DNA from: Paenibacillus sp. PCH8
GTDB taxonomy: Bacteria; Bacillota; Bacilli; Paenibacillales; Paenibacillaceae
Direction: 5' to 3'
NCBI RefSeq assembly: GCF_002968835.1
Contig: NZ_PKQK01000002.1
Span: forward strand, 806,001 to 870,000
Length of the DNA: 64,000 bases
The notes under the pieces are model-generated. The model was not told the DNA's origin. It saw nothing but the letters and a program-made list of their open reading frames with translations, and ran no database searches. A program made the position numbers and the translations under genes. How positions within the stretch are numbered: position 1 is the first letter of the stretch; every line of letters starts with the position of its first letter. Shown in pieces: positions 55,238 to 63,792 of the stretch.

Positions 55238-55264
55238 AAAAGCTTGGCAATATGCCAAGCTTTT
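55238..55264. terminator. bidirectional terminator hairpin
   Basis: Perfect arms AAAAGCTTGGCA and TGCCAAGCTTTT around ATA. It follows the small gene that stops at 55293. Confidence 0.82.
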
Positions 55265-55292
55265 CAATCACTTCTCTATGACAAGTCCCAAC

Positions 55293-55460
55293 TTAAACGT
55301 TAGGTTGATTCATTCCCATTTTGTGCAAATATTGTACAGAATCGGCTTCTGCTATTGGGGCATACGTGACGCTGTCAATGACCAGCTTGCGTCCAACAGG
55401 CTCACCGTTAACCGTGATCATGATTGTTTTGGTTGATGTGTTCTGATCTGCTGTGTACAT
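55293..55460 (-). CDS. small unknown protein
   Basis: A 55-residue protein starting MYTADQNTSTKTIMITVNGE and ending QYLHKMGMNQPNV. The ITVNGEPVGRKLVIDSVTYA stretch looks like two beta strands, reminiscent of a copper-amine-oxidase N-terminal-like or stalk element, but too short for a firm call. AAAGGAG lies 11 nt before the ATG, and a clear terminator follows. Probably a real short gene. Confidence 0.55.
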   Translation of the reverse strand: MYTADQNTSTKTIMITVNGEPVGRKLVIDSVTYAPIAEADSVQYLHKMGMNQPNV

Positions 55461-55793
55461 AACATTTTCTACTCCTTTAAGTTCTTCATCTTGTGTGTGA
55501 TTGGATATATGGGTTAGATCCATTACATTGCGCGTTTATGAACAGCATGCACCCGGAACTGATGTAGAAATATGCGCGATAACGGTCCGGTGTGCATCCT
55601 ATCCTTCTATTACCCCACAGACTTATAAGCTAAACAGCCCATACCCTATTAATTTTCAAGAATTCGGGTAATAAAACGATATCATCTTGAACCTATTGTC
55701 ACACTTTTGACGTATAATGTAAGAGCCGTATTTCAACAATAGACGACGAAATCGGCGATCCATATACCTAAACCGAAGAAAGAGGTGTTAACG

Positions 55794-56249
55794 ATGCCAA
55801 AATCCGTTCAGGGTTATTTCCTTCGGGTGTTATTCACCACATGTATTCTGTTTACCGTTTCGATCGCTTCAACAGTACATGCAGCCAATGCCAATATATT
55901 CACGGATATATATAGCGGATGGGAACGAGTCTCCGAATTGCCTGGAGAAGTGAACGCTCTGCAGGAAAGTTACAAGCAAACACTGGAGCAATTAAATCAA
56001 ACGTCCGCCCAGTTGGGACAAGCCCAGGCCAATGTCGAAGCATTCAAGACCCAGAATGATCAGCTGCTGGCTCAGAACCAGAAGCTAACCGAAATGGTCA
56101 GTAAACTACAGGATGACCAGGATGCCAAAGCGGCAACTGGCAAACGAATTCAGACGATGATTATAACTGTCGTTTCTCTCATATTAGGTTACTTTATTCT
56201 GATTCGTGTGATGCGCTGGGGAATGCGTCGCCGTTCGGGCCGAGTATAA
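55794..56249 (+). CDS. exported coiled-coil protein with C-terminal membrane anchor
   Basis: A 151-residue protein. Residues 1-30 form a signal peptide or anchor (VLFTTCILFTVSIASTVHA). A coiled coil spans about 50-115 (EVNALQESYKQTLEQLNQTS and onward, Gln-rich). A membrane segment near 120-140 (MIITVVSLILGYFILI) is followed by a basic tail RWGMRRRSG, so most of the chain is outside. AAAGAGGTG precedes the ATG. It is probably co-transcribed with the AIM24 gene 18 nt downstream. No known family recognised. Confidence 0.75.
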   Translation: MPKSVQGYFLRVLFTTCILFTVSIASTVHAANANIFTDIYSGWERVSELPGEVNALQESYKQTLEQLNQTSAQLGQAQANVEAFKTQNDQLLAQNQKLTEMVSKLQDDQDAKAATGKRIQTMIITVVSLILGYFILIRVMRWGMRRRSGRV

Positions 56250-56267
56250 AAGAACAGGAGCAACCGC

Positions 56268-56972
56268 ATGAACATACATCTGAACCATGCTGAGGCTGGC
56301 GGAGCTGGACAAGTTGTTACATTCTCGCTGATTCAGGATGACCGCCTTCATATTCTGCATCCGCAGCAAATTGTAGCCTTTCGCGGCCACAGTAGCAGTC
56401 GTAATGATAAATTCATGAATATCACGGGTATATATCGCAAAAAAAAGCTGATTAAATCCGAAATCACCGGACCTTGCCAATTTGTGGCTGCCCTTCCTCC
56501 CGGATTCACCATGAAAGAAGTGGAGCTCACGGAGAACAGTGATCTGCTCTATGACTTCCGCCACCTGTTCTTCTACTCCGATGGTGTGACCATGCATACC
56601 AAAATTCAGAAAATCAAAAACATGCTGATCACCCGTGATGCAGTGAAAATGAAATTTTCCGGCAAAGGCAAAATCGGATTGCTGACTCAAGGTCAGGTCT
56701 GCCAGCAGGAATTGCACCCGACAGCCCCGCTCTATGTAGATGCAGGTAGCATTATAGCCTATCCTGAGAATGCACATCTGGAGCTGACGGTGTACGGGAA
56801 TAATCTGGCCAGTCAGCACATGAATTATCATTGGAAGATGACTGGACATGGCTCGGTGCTCTTCCAAGCCGGACGTGAGAATCACAGACTGGAGCAGGAT
56901 ATGAACGATGAAGGGTTATTCAAACGAATTCTGAAAGAAGTTATTCCTTTTGGAAATGTATTGATTAAATAG
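56268..56972 (+). CDS. AIM24 family protein
   Basis: A 234-residue beta-rich protein. Family features are the early FSLIQDDRLHILHPQQIVAF, the FTMKEVELTENSDLLYDFRH block, FSGKGKIGLLTQGQV and PLYVDAGSIIAYPENAHLEL. The bacterial role is not settled; the name comes from a mitochondrial protein. Placement after a membrane-anchored coiled-coil gene hints at an envelope link, which is inference. GAACAGGAG lies upstream of the ATG. Confidence 0.9.
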   Translation: MNIHLNHAEAGGAGQVVTFSLIQDDRLHILHPQQIVAFRGHSSSRNDKFMNITGIYRKKKLIKSEITGPCQFVAALPPGFTMKEVELTENSDLLYDFRHLFFYSDGVTMHTKIQKIKNMLITRDAVKMKFSGKGKIGLLTQGQVCQQELHPTAPLYVDAGSIIAYPENAHLELTVYGNNLASQHMNYHWKMTGHGSVLFQAGRENHRLEQDMNDEGLFKRILKEVIPFGNVLIK

Positions 56973-57026
56973 AGTCTGTCTTGTGCTTCCATGAATAGTA
57001 ACATGCTGACGCCATGGAAACTGTGT

Positions 57027-57032
57027 TATACT
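57027..57032 (+). promoter_or_regulatory. putative -10 box of the queuosine operon
   Basis: TATACT, with a weak -35 (CTGACG-like) about 16 nt upstream. It lies 44 nt before the preQ1-like hairpin. A CCATGC/GCATGG hairpin (57058-57074) sits just before the aptamer. Confidence 0.5.
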
Positions 57033-57075
57033 GTACCGGACAATTGAAGAAGAAAATCCATGCCTGTGGCATGGG

Positions 57076-57195
57076 AGAGGTTCGCGAACTCCCTCTATAA
57101 GACTTGACCATGTAATGGTCACGATAAGTCTTACGTATATGAGACACGGTGCTAGTTATACTCATCGTGTTGCGCCATGTACGTAAAAAACTAAG
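57076..57195 (+). ncRNA. preQ1-I-like riboswitch with an 84-nt insertion
   Basis: AGAGG (57076-57080), loop TTCGCGAACTC, CCTCT (57092-57096) and ATAA match the P1 hairpin of preQ1-I aptamers upstream of queC. The A-rich tail AAAAAACTAAG, normally next in line, appears only at 57185-57195. The 84 nt in between fold into a nested hairpin (GACTT/AAGTC around GACCAT/ATGGTC) and a second domain closed by TTACGTA/TACGTAA. A terminator follows. The gene context strongly supports preQ1 control. Confidence 0.75.
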
Positions 57196-57249
57196 AACAC
57201 TTGCTCATTACTGCTTTTTTGAAGCGGTTATTGAGAAGGTGTGTTTTTT
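57196..57249 (+). terminator. expression-platform terminator of the queC leader
   Basis: AACAC...GCTCA...ACTGC pairs with GCGGT...TGAG...GTGT, followed by TTTTTTG. It begins right after the aptamer tail, so ligand binding could favour it. Confidence 0.7.
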
Positions 57250-57339
57250 GATGGATGCCAGTTCATGAACTTCTCTGTTCTTCCGACACTCTGTGCCTTT
57301 GCGCATGGATTGATCTTACGAAGATGGAGAGGTTTTTTT

Positions 57340-58023
57340 ATGTTGAACGAAGAAAAAGCAGTCGTTGTATTCAGCGGCGGTCAGGATAGTACAACTTGTC
57401 TGTTCTGGGCCAAAGAACAATTTGCCGAAGTTGAGGTGGTTACCTTCGATTATGGACAGCGCCACAAGCTGGAGATCGAATGTGCCACTGAGATTGCGAA
57501 GGATCTGGGCGTACAGCAAACGGTATTGGATATGAGCCTGTTAAACCAGCTCGCACCCAATGCGCTCACGCGTACCGATGTGGAGATTACCCATGAAGAA
57601 GGCGAACTACCGAGTACATTTGTGGATGGACGGAATCTGCTGTTCCTTAGTTTTGCGGCCATTCTTGCGAAGCAAAAAGGAGCACGTCACCTGATTACAG
57701 GTGTATGCGAGACTGATTTCAGCGGATATCCAGATTGCCGGGATTCGTTCGTGAAATCGATGAATGTGACACTCAACCTGTCGATGGACTATCCATTTGT
57801 CATTCACACCCCGCTCATGTGGCTGGATAAAGCCCAAACGTGGAAAATGGCGGATGATCTAGGTGCATTTGACTATGTCCGCGAGCGTACCCTGACCTGT
57901 TATAACGGCGTAATCGGCGATGGCTGCGGTGAGTGCCCAGCTTGCCAACTGCGCAAAGCCGGACTGGATCGCTATGTACAGCAGCGAAGTGCTGCGGAAT
58001 CGGCGGGAGTGAATGTGCGATGA
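57340..58023 (+). CDS. queC: 7-cyano-7-deazaguanine synthase
   Basis: A 227-residue ATP-dependent enzyme that converts 7-carboxy-7-deazaguanine to preQ0. The PP-loop [10 protein letters not shown] is at residues 11-20, [14 protein letters not shown] is a family block, and the zinc site is in [16 protein letters not shown] near the end. ATG 57340 has GGAGAGG 7 nt upstream; an in-frame extension to 57241 overlaps the terminator and is rejected. First gene of queCDEF. Confidence 0.97.
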   Translation: MLNEEKAVVVFSGGQDSTTCLFWAKEQFAEVEVVTFDYGQRHKLEIECATEIAKDLGVQQTVLDMSLLNQLAPNALTRTDVEITHEEGELPSTFVDGRNLLFLSFAAILAKQKGARHLITGVCETDFSGYPDCRDSFVKSMNVTLNLSMDYPFVIHTPLMWLDKAQTWKMADDLGAFDYVRERTLTCYNGVIGDGCGECPACQLRKAGLDRYVQQRSAAESAGVNVR

Positions 58024-58511
58024 GAGAGCCCGGAACGTTCCGCATTGTTGAGCGATTGCAGCGGATTGACGATGACATTCTGCCCACACAACTGAGGTAT
58101 CATCGCAAGCGTGTGCTGGTCAGCAAGGAGTTCACCTTCGATGCAGCGCATCATCTGCATTGTTATGAAGGCAAGTGCAAGAATCTGCACGGTCATACGT
58201 ATAAAGTGATTTTTGGCATCAGCGGTTATCCGGGTGAGACCGGGCTGACGGTTGATTTTGGACATATCAAGGATATATGGAAAACTCAGATCGAGAGCTA
58301 TCTGGATCATCAGTACCTCAACGAGACCCTCCCTTTAATGAACACAACGGCTGAGAATATGGTCGTCTGGCTGTTCGAACAGATGGAACATGCGTTGCAA
58401 ACGGAGCCCTATGCTGGACTGACAGACGGTGGGCGGACAGAGTTTGTCCGACTCTTCGAGACACCGACCAGTTACGCCGAGGCGAGACGGGAGTGGATGA
58501 TCGGTGAGTAG
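58020..58511 (+). CDS. queD: 6-carboxy-5,6,7,8-tetrahydropterin synthase
   Basis: A 163-residue enzyme making CPH4 from dihydroneopterin triphosphate. Zinc ligands are His in FDAAHHLH and the pair in LHGHTY, and a Cys in GKCKNLHG is the catalytic candidate. The N-terminal 33 residues before [13 protein letters not shown] are longer than in short QueD forms. Its ATG overlaps the queC stop (ATGA), implying coupling. Confidence 0.96.
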   Translation: MREPGTFRIVERLQRIDDDILPTQLRYHRKRVLVSKEFTFDAAHHLHCYEGKCKNLHGHTYKVIFGISGYPGETGLTVDFGHIKDIWKTQIESYLDHQYLNETLPLMNTTAENMVVWLFEQMEHALQTEPYAGLTDGGRTEFVRLFETPTSYAEARREWMIGE

Positions 58512-58512
58512 T

Positions 58513-59349
58513 ATGGAAAAGCAGGAGCTTAGCTCGTCAAGCAGAGATTTCGGCATACTTCACCCCTCATCCGATACACCCGTTGAGAAACATCCGGTCA
58601 ATGAGACGGAACCTCGCAAAGAAGCTCGTATTCCTGTGATGGAGATTTTTGGACCGACGGTGCAAGGCGAAGGTATGGTCATCGGTCAAAAAACGATGTT
58701 TGTTCGCACCGCGGGCTGCGATTATCGCTGCTCCTGGTGCGACTCGGCCTTTACCTGGGACGGCAGTGGCAAGGACCAGATTCGGATGATTACGCCGGAG
58801 GACGTATGGGAAGAATTGCGCCGCGTAGGCGGCACGCGTTTCTCCCATGTCACCATCTCCGGCGGTAATCCCGCCCTGCTTGCTTCGCTGGGCGGATTGG
58901 TTGCCCTGCTGCGGGAGAACGGCATCCGCACCGCGGTGGAGACGCAGGGCTCCCGCTGGCAGCCTTGGCTGGCGGACATTGACGAAGTCACTGTCTCGCC
59001 CAAGCCACCCAGCTCAGGCATGGACACCGACTGGGCCGTGCTGGATGATCTGATCGGGCGGTTAGCCGCAGGCCCGGTGGGAAGAAGTCATAGTCTGAAG
59101 ATCGTCATCTTCGATGAGACAGACCTGGACTATGCCCGCCGTGTGCATGCACGGTATCCGGGTACGGATTTATTTTTACAAACCGGGAACCCGGATGTGA
59201 CTTCAGCTGATACGCCAGATCTGGCGGCCTCGCTGCTTGCTCGTTATGAGTGGCTGATCGACCAAGTCAGTGCATCCGATGACCTGAACACCGTTCGTGT
59301 CCTCCCACAGCTGCATACGCTGGTATGGGGAAACAAACGCGGCGTCTGA
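58513..59349 (+). CDS. queE: 7-carboxy-7-deazaguanine synthase (radical SAM)
   Basis: A 278-residue radical SAM enzyme turning CPH4 into 7-carboxy-7-deazaguanine. The iron-sulfur motif is C-x3-C-x2-C in GCDYRCSWCDSAF; GPTVQGEGMVIG and TISGGNPAL are family blocks. Residues 1-40 form a polar N-terminal extension before the core. ATG 58513 is used; the GTG at 58504, overlapping the queD stop, is also possible. It ends LHTLVWGNKRGV as in family members. Confidence 0.95.
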   Translation: MEKQELSSSSRDFGILHPSSDTPVEKHPVNETEPRKEARIPVMEIFGPTVQGEGMVIGQKTMFVRTAGCDYRCSWCDSAFTWDGSGKDQIRMITPEDVWEELRRVGGTRFSHVTISGGNPALLASLGGLVALLRENGIRTAVETQGSRWQPWLADIDEVTVSPKPPSSGMDTDWAVLDDLIGRLAAGPVGRSHSLKIVIFDETDLDYARRVHARYPGTDLFLQTGNPDVTSADTPDLAASLLARYEWLIDQVSASDDLNTVRVLPQLHTLVWGNKRGV

Positions 59350-59384
59350 TGAGCAGTATGGGTGGAATGGGCGGCATGATGTAA
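59349..59384 (+). CDS. 11-codon Met/Gly micro-ORF coupled to queE
   Basis: MSSMGGMGGMM, whose ATG overlaps the queE stop (TGATG). The GGMGGMM ending is the same as the C-terminal tail of many GroEL proteins. It may be a recombination scar, a coupled micro-peptide, or chance. Confidence 0.25.
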   Translation: MSSMGGMGGMM

Positions 59385-59420
59385 GGTTGAGAAATGTCCT
59401 CAGACAATGAAATGAATTAT

Positions 59421-59438
59421 ACAGGCAAAATTGCCTGT
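59421..59438. promoter_or_regulatory. palindrome between queE and queF
   Basis: Arms ACAGGCAA and TTGCCTGT separated by AA, about 55 nt before queF. No T-run follows on the plus strand. It may be an operator or a weak hairpin. Confidence 0.35.
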
Positions 59439-59494
59439 TCATATATACCGCGAGGCTTAGGGCTTTGACGGAAACAAGGAGCGTTTACGAACCG

Positions 59495-59986
59495 ATGAGA
59501 CAACCTGATGAAATGCAAGATGTGACGTTGCTGGGCAACCAGAACGTCAAATATACGTTTGAGTACGATGCGGGCATTCTGGAGAACTTTGATAACAAGC
59601 ATCCATACCGGGATTATTTTGTGAAATTCAATTGCCCGGAGTTTACCAGCCTGTGCCCGATTACGGGACAGCCAGACTTTGCGACGATCTATATCAGCTA
59701 CATTCCTGATGTGAAAATGGTGGAGAGCAAATCGCTCAAGCTGTACCTGTTCAGCTTCCGCAACCATGGTGATTTCCACGAGGATTGTGTGAACATCATC
59801 ATGAACGACCTGATCAAGCTGATGGACCCGCGTTTCATTGAAGTATGGGGCAAATTCACACCGCGCGGTGGCATTTCCATTGACCCATACACGAACTACG
59901 GCAAGCCGGGAACGAAGTACGAGCAGATGGCAGATCATCGCATGATGAATCATGATATGTACCCGGAGACGATTGATAATCGTTAA
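59495..59986 (+). CDS. queF: NADPH-dependent 7-cyano-7-deazaguanine reductase
   Basis: A 163-residue unimodular QueF that reduces preQ0 to preQ1. The catalytic Cys is in [15 protein letters not shown], followed by the QueF motif [15 protein letters not shown]; the Asp/His residues in [11 protein letters not shown] complete the site. ATG 59495 gives an N-terminus of B. subtilis length before DVTLLGNQN; the TTG at 59465 is an alternative. Last gene of the operon. Confidence 0.97.
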   Translation: MRQPDEMQDVTLLGNQNVKYTFEYDAGILENFDNKHPYRDYFVKFNCPEFTSLCPITGQPDFATIYISYIPDVKMVESKSLKLYLFSFRNHGDFHEDCVNIIMNDLIKLMDPRFIEVWGKFTPRGGISIDPYTNYGKPGTKYEQMADHRMMNHDMYPETIDNR

Positions 59987-60029
59987 ATCGTCAGGTTCAT
60001 CCTGTATAAAATAGAATCATAGAATGCCA

Positions 60030-60074
60030 AAAGCCGGACTCTTCAAATCTGAAGAAGTCCGGTTCTTTCTTTGT
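60030..60074 (+). terminator. terminator of the queuosine operon
   Basis: Stem AGCCGGACT/AGTCCGGTT with inner TTC/GAA, followed by CTTTCTTTG. It lies 45 nt after queF. Confidence 0.82.
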
Positions 60075-60126
60075 TTAGTATAAACCTGTATGAACCTCAG
60101 TCTCAATACAATGGATCGCAGCGCAT

Positions 60127-60339
60127 TCAAGTAGACTGATCTTCCTTTAGTTCTTTGACTTTTTTGATATAATGTCTCAACATCAGCACACCCATCGATT
60201 GAAAAATGATAAATATGACGATGGCAGCGAATAGAGATTTCGGTGCAACATATATAGCCTGAAACGTTATTACAGCCATATATACAATAGTCATCACCAG
60301 CTCACGTTTGGCAGAAGCATACGGTGATAGCGATTTCAT
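60127..60339 (-). CDS. small two-span membrane protein
   Basis: A 70-residue protein with membrane segments at about 14-30 (VMTIVYMAVITFQAIYVA) and 36-54 (LFAAIVIFIIFQSMGVLML) and a basic, then acidic tail (KKVKELKEDQST). AGAGGGGTGG lies before ATG 60339. No family recognised; it is divergent from the MFS gene. Confidence 0.65.
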   Translation of the reverse strand: MKSLSPYASAKRELVMTIVYMAVITFQAIYVAPKSLFAAIVIFIIFQSMGVLMLRHYIKKVKELKEDQST

Positions 60340-60549
60340 ATCCACCCCTCTTCTGGCCTCTTCACACATAAATATGGATCTTCTTACAGTAGATGCTAAA
60401 GTAATACATTTCTTTTGTAAATGGACGTTTTCTCTTGTTCCCCTTGTCGGCCCAATCAATCTGTCCTATTATGTAACAATATGCTTACATGCATAGAATA
60501 CAACATCAGGCGCTGATCCCTCGTGACCGCGACCAAAGGAGAACTGTAC

Positions 60550-61824
60550 ATGTCTACACAAACCACATTAGCCAAGGACGCCGAATCGCGTTCGAAAGCC
60601 CCACCCGGATTGGATGCTCAAAGCACCGTATACCGGATACTCATTGCCATCAGTCTGGTGCATCTGTTCAATGATTCGATCCAGTCTGTCATTCCGGCCA
60701 TTTTTCCCATTCTGAAAGACTCTATGCACCTCACCTATACGCAGATTGGATGGATCTCCTTCGCCATCAACTTTACCGCGTCTATCATGCAGCCTGTAGT
60801 AGGCTGGTTTGCAGATAAAAAACCAACGCCATCCATATTGCCCATCGGCATGGGCTTTACGTTTACCGGCATGTTGCTGTTGGCCTTTGCTGACAGTTAT
60901 ACTGCCGTCCTGATTTCCGTCATCTTCGTCGGTCTAGGTTCCGCGGCCTTCCATCCGGAAGGTTCACGTGTATCGCACATGGCCGCAGGGCCTCGTCGGG
61001 GCTTGGCTCAGTCCATTTTCCAGGTCGGCGGGAATGCCGGACAATCCCTTGCTCCACTGCTCACGAGATGGATCTTCATCCCGTTTGGTTTGTTCGGTGC
61101 AATCGGGTTCACAGGCATTGCTGCTATGGGTATTGCGATTCAAATCTATATTGCCCGTTGGTATGGACGTATGCTGCAATCGGGCGGGTACCTGCGGAAA
61201 CAGGCCGCGGCCCGTCGTACACCGAATCCTGCTTTGCGTAAAAAAATTGCCGCGGCCATTACGATACTGATCTTACTCGTCTTTGTCCGTTCATGGTATA
61301 TCGCTTCCATTGGCAGCTTCTATGCGTTTAATCTGAAGGATACCTTCGGATTGTCCACAGAGGACGCGCAGATCTACATCTTCCTGTTCCTGGCTGCCGG
61401 GGCACTTGGTACGTTCTTCGGAGGCCCGCTGGCGGATCGATTCGGCAAACGCAACCTGATCTTCCTGTCGATGGCTGGAGCCGCTCCGCTGGCTCTATTA
61501 TTGCCTTATGCCAATCTGTTCTGGACGGGCGTATTGTTAACCATCATTGGGTTTATCATGTTATCCAGCTTCTCGGTTACGGTTGTGTATGCACAAATGC
61601 TGATTCCGGGCAAAATCGGAACGGTCTCCGGTCTGATCACAGGTCTCGCATTTGGTATGGGTGGTCTGGGCGCACTCGTTCTGGGCAACTGGATTGACGT
61701 CTTCGGCGTCTCACCCGTGATGCAGATGTGCAGCTTCCTGCCATTATTGGGGATTTTCACCTTCCTGCTGCCATCGGATAAGTTACTTAACATCTGGGCC
61801 AAAGAAAATGGTAGTGAAGAGTAA
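60550..61824 (+). CDS. MFS transporter, fosmidomycin-resistance (Fsr) type
   Basis: A 424-residue membrane pump with about 12 segments. The early block LIAISLVHLFNDSIQSVIPA and FVGLGSAAFHPEGSRVSHMA, with AAGPRRGLAQSIFQVGGNAG, are characteristic of Fsr-type exporters. It would use the proton gradient to expel small molecules; the natural substrate is unknown. ATG 60550 has AAAGGAG 7 nt upstream. Monocistronic, ending before a strong terminator. Confidence 0.92.
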   Translation: MSTQTTLAKDAESRSKAPPGLDAQSTVYRILIAISLVHLFNDSIQSVIPAIFPILKDSMHLTYTQIGWISFAINFTASIMQPVVGWFADKKPTPSILPIGMGFTFTGMLLLAFADSYTAVLISVIFVGLGSAAFHPEGSRVSHMAAGPRRGLAQSIFQVGGNAGQSLAPLLTRWIFIPFGLFGAIGFTGIAAMGIAIQIYIARWYGRMLQSGGYLRKQAAARRTPNPALRKKIAAAITILILLVFVRSWYIASIGSFYAFNLKDTFGLSTEDAQIYIFLFLAAGALGTFFGGPLADRFGKRNLIFLSMAGAAPLALLLPYANLFWTGVLLTIIGFIMLSSFSVTVVYAQMLIPGKIGTVSGLITGLAFGMGGLGALVLGNWIDVFGVSPVMQMCSFLPLLGIFTFLLPSDKLLNIWAKENGSEE

Positions 61825-61869
61825 GAAATACTTTACTTACGTGGCACCATCGCCATTATAAGACGTTAA

Positions 61870-62085
61870 GCTGAGCTAACGAACCTGACAGCACTTATTT
61901 CAACGAATACTGCTGAATTCACAATCTAAAGAATCTGAACGACGCTATTCCCTAGAAAAAGGCCGCAAACCTTGTAATATACGTGCGAAATATAGAAATA
62001 ACGTGTCTGAGATTCTTTAGAAATCAGGATTAGTGGAATATCGCCAAATAGCGTCTCCTGAGTTCGTTAGATTCCACTTAGTCAC
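61870..62085. repeat. TTCGTTAGA-type intergenic repeat region
   Basis: Contains TAACGAACCTGA near the left and GAGTTCGTTAGATTCC near the right, with AATCTAAAGAATCTGA and GATTCTTTAGAAATCAGG between them: a set of near-inverted motifs. The same motif occurs at 3530-3602. No gene here. Confidence 0.5.
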
Positions 62086-62118
62086 CTACATTTGCAGCCT
62101 GAATAATAAGTCTCCCCT

Positions 62119-62174
62119 AACAAAAGGGTTCCCGCCAAGTCTGTATTTTCAGACCGGCAGGAACCCTTTTGTTG
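62119..62174. terminator. strong bidirectional terminator
   Basis: Arms CAAAAGGGTTCCCGCC and GGCAGGAACCCTTTTG with a 19-nt loop that itself holds GTCTG/CAGAC. It separates the MFS gene from the convergent deacylase gene. Confidence 0.85.
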
Positions 62175-62207
62175 TATTTGTTTTGCTTGTATTTAGCTTC
62201 AAACGGT

Positions 62208-62696
62208 TTATTCCACGTCACACATAACAACGACGCTACCTTGAGCTGTAATGAGTTCCCTTACATCTTCAAAATCAAGGAACACCGTCGCCGTATTTTC
62301 CATGGGATGAATTCCAATTTTCTGACCGACTAGATCCTTGTCAAAGACGACGGTTACGTTTTTCTGAATATTATTGAGAACCCCCATTGGATTGACGTGC
62401 CCTTTTTCCAGTCCAAGGTATTCCAACAAATCCTTTTCGCTAGCAAAACTTAGTTTGCGGCTAGGTATCTTCTCGCTTAAACTTCTCAAATCCACTGATT
62501 TCGTACCAGCGATCGTCACCAGATAATAGTTCCGCTTCTTATCATCACGCAGGAATAGGTTTTTAACGATATGTTCTGTATGTGGAATTTGGTAAGAGAA
62601 TATTTCCTCCATCGTATATACTGCGGGATGTTCAATACTCTCGTAAACGATATTATTGCGATCCAAAAGATCATAGAAACCTTGTTTGTTTAACAT
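62208..62696 (-). CDS. prolyl-tRNA deacylase (YbaK/ProX, PrdX type)
   Basis: A 162-residue trans-editing protein that removes wrongly attached amino acids (classically Ala) from tRNA-Pro. The family start MLNKQGFYDLLDRNNIVYES, the KNLFLRDDKKRNYYLVTIAG block with catalytic Lys, and GHVNPMGVLNN near residue 100 fit the PrdX subgroup. It complements the proS INS editing domain in function, although the genes are 10 kb apart. Confidence 0.9.
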   Translation of the reverse strand: MLNKQGFYDLLDRNNIVYESIEHPAVYTMEEIFSYQIPHTEHIVKNLFLRDDKKRNYYLVTIAGTKSVDLRSLSEKIPSRKLSFASEKDLLEYLGLEKGHVNPMGVLNNIQKNVTVVFDKDLVGQKIGIHPMENTATVFLDFEDVRELITAQGSVVVMCDVE

Positions 62697-62753
62697 GTTA
62701 AATTCATCTCTTTCAATGAAGTATTATTCTGCAATATTACTTTTTCTCTAATA

Positions 62754-63597
62754 TTACTTCAAACGCTGAAGGATCAGCCTTTTTTTGTATAGCATTTTGC
62801 CTGCTTCCGCTACATCCCGGATCGTATTTTTGTTGCTCACCGAGCCGAATACCATACCAGCAATCGGAATGAGCTGGAACAGCTTCTTCCAGCCAAAAGA
62901 TTCACTGTAGGAATTAAACACTTCCCGCCAGCCCTGCATCTGTGATACGACCTCCATTGGCTTGTCCGGATTGTCGTAAGCGGCCAGTTCCTCAATGATC
63001 GCTTTCTTGCCCACAATATCGGCGGAAGAGAATTGCAGACACTTTACAATGAAGATACGCTCCAGTGGTTCATCCGGGTCATATCCGTAACATAGTGCCA
63101 TCTCCTGCAACACCTTCAGGGAAAGACCCATCACCATGGGAATATCTGCTGCGATCGTAACAATGCCACCAAAACCTGTAGCGGCCCCTGAGCTGCGGCA
63201 AATTTGGTTCGACTCTCGATAATATTATCGGCAACCCGATTCAGCACCTCTAACGGCAGATTTTCCACACTATGAATCTTGGCCTTCCCTCTGCTTCAGC
63301 ATCCTGTTCCACACGGTACGTATGATCCATCATAGAATAACCGGACTTTTCCGCTTCCTCTTGCAACAGCTTCGCTATCTTTTTCTTCTGTACGAGGAAC
63401 TTGCCCCCGTTCTGTACATACTGACCGACCTCGTTCAGGGAGTCTCCGATCTTCTGTTTCAGCGCTTTCGGCATCACTTTATCCAGCATGGCGAATGGCA
63501 ACCGCCCAATTTTATCCCATATAAACAAGTCTTTCTGCTGTTTCTCCCATTTCAAAATTTGCTCAAGTTCCCGGTCCAACGTCTGGCGTGAATCCAT
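62754..63597 (-). CDS. EcsC family protein (frame broken by two bases)
   Basis: An EcsC-family protein, in Bacillus encoded with the EcsAB ABC transporter, though no such partner is here. The N-terminal part (MDSRQTLDRELEQILKWEKQ, DKIGRLPFAMLDKVMPKALK), the middle (AKIHSVENLPLEVLNRVADN) and the end (MVMGLSLKVLQEMALCYGYD, LIPIAGMVFGSVSNK) are in three frames. Single G losses near 63287-63289 and 63185-63188 explain this; restoring both gives 281 residues with AAQGAATGFGGIVTI across the second join. AGGAGG lies 8 nt before ATG 63597. Confidence 0.82.
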
Positions 63598-63727
63598 ATG
63601 TGATCCTCCTAATAGGTTGTGTATCATAATCTATATATTCCTCTTACGCAGAGATACACGTTATGGTTGCTTCCATATAGAGCAGAGGTAGGGAAATCCA
63701 AATCGCTCTATCTTATCGTTTACATAC

Positions 63728-63768
63728 GAAAGAACCCTTAATCAGTATCATTCACTGAACAAGGGCTC
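63728..63768 (-). terminator. terminator of the GH43 gene
   Basis: Minus-strand stem AGCCCTTGTTCAGT/ACTGATTAAGGGTT followed by CTTTC. It lies 25 nt after the stop at 63793. Confidence 0.7.
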
Positions 63769-63792
63769 CTCTATGAAAAGCTATACTACATC

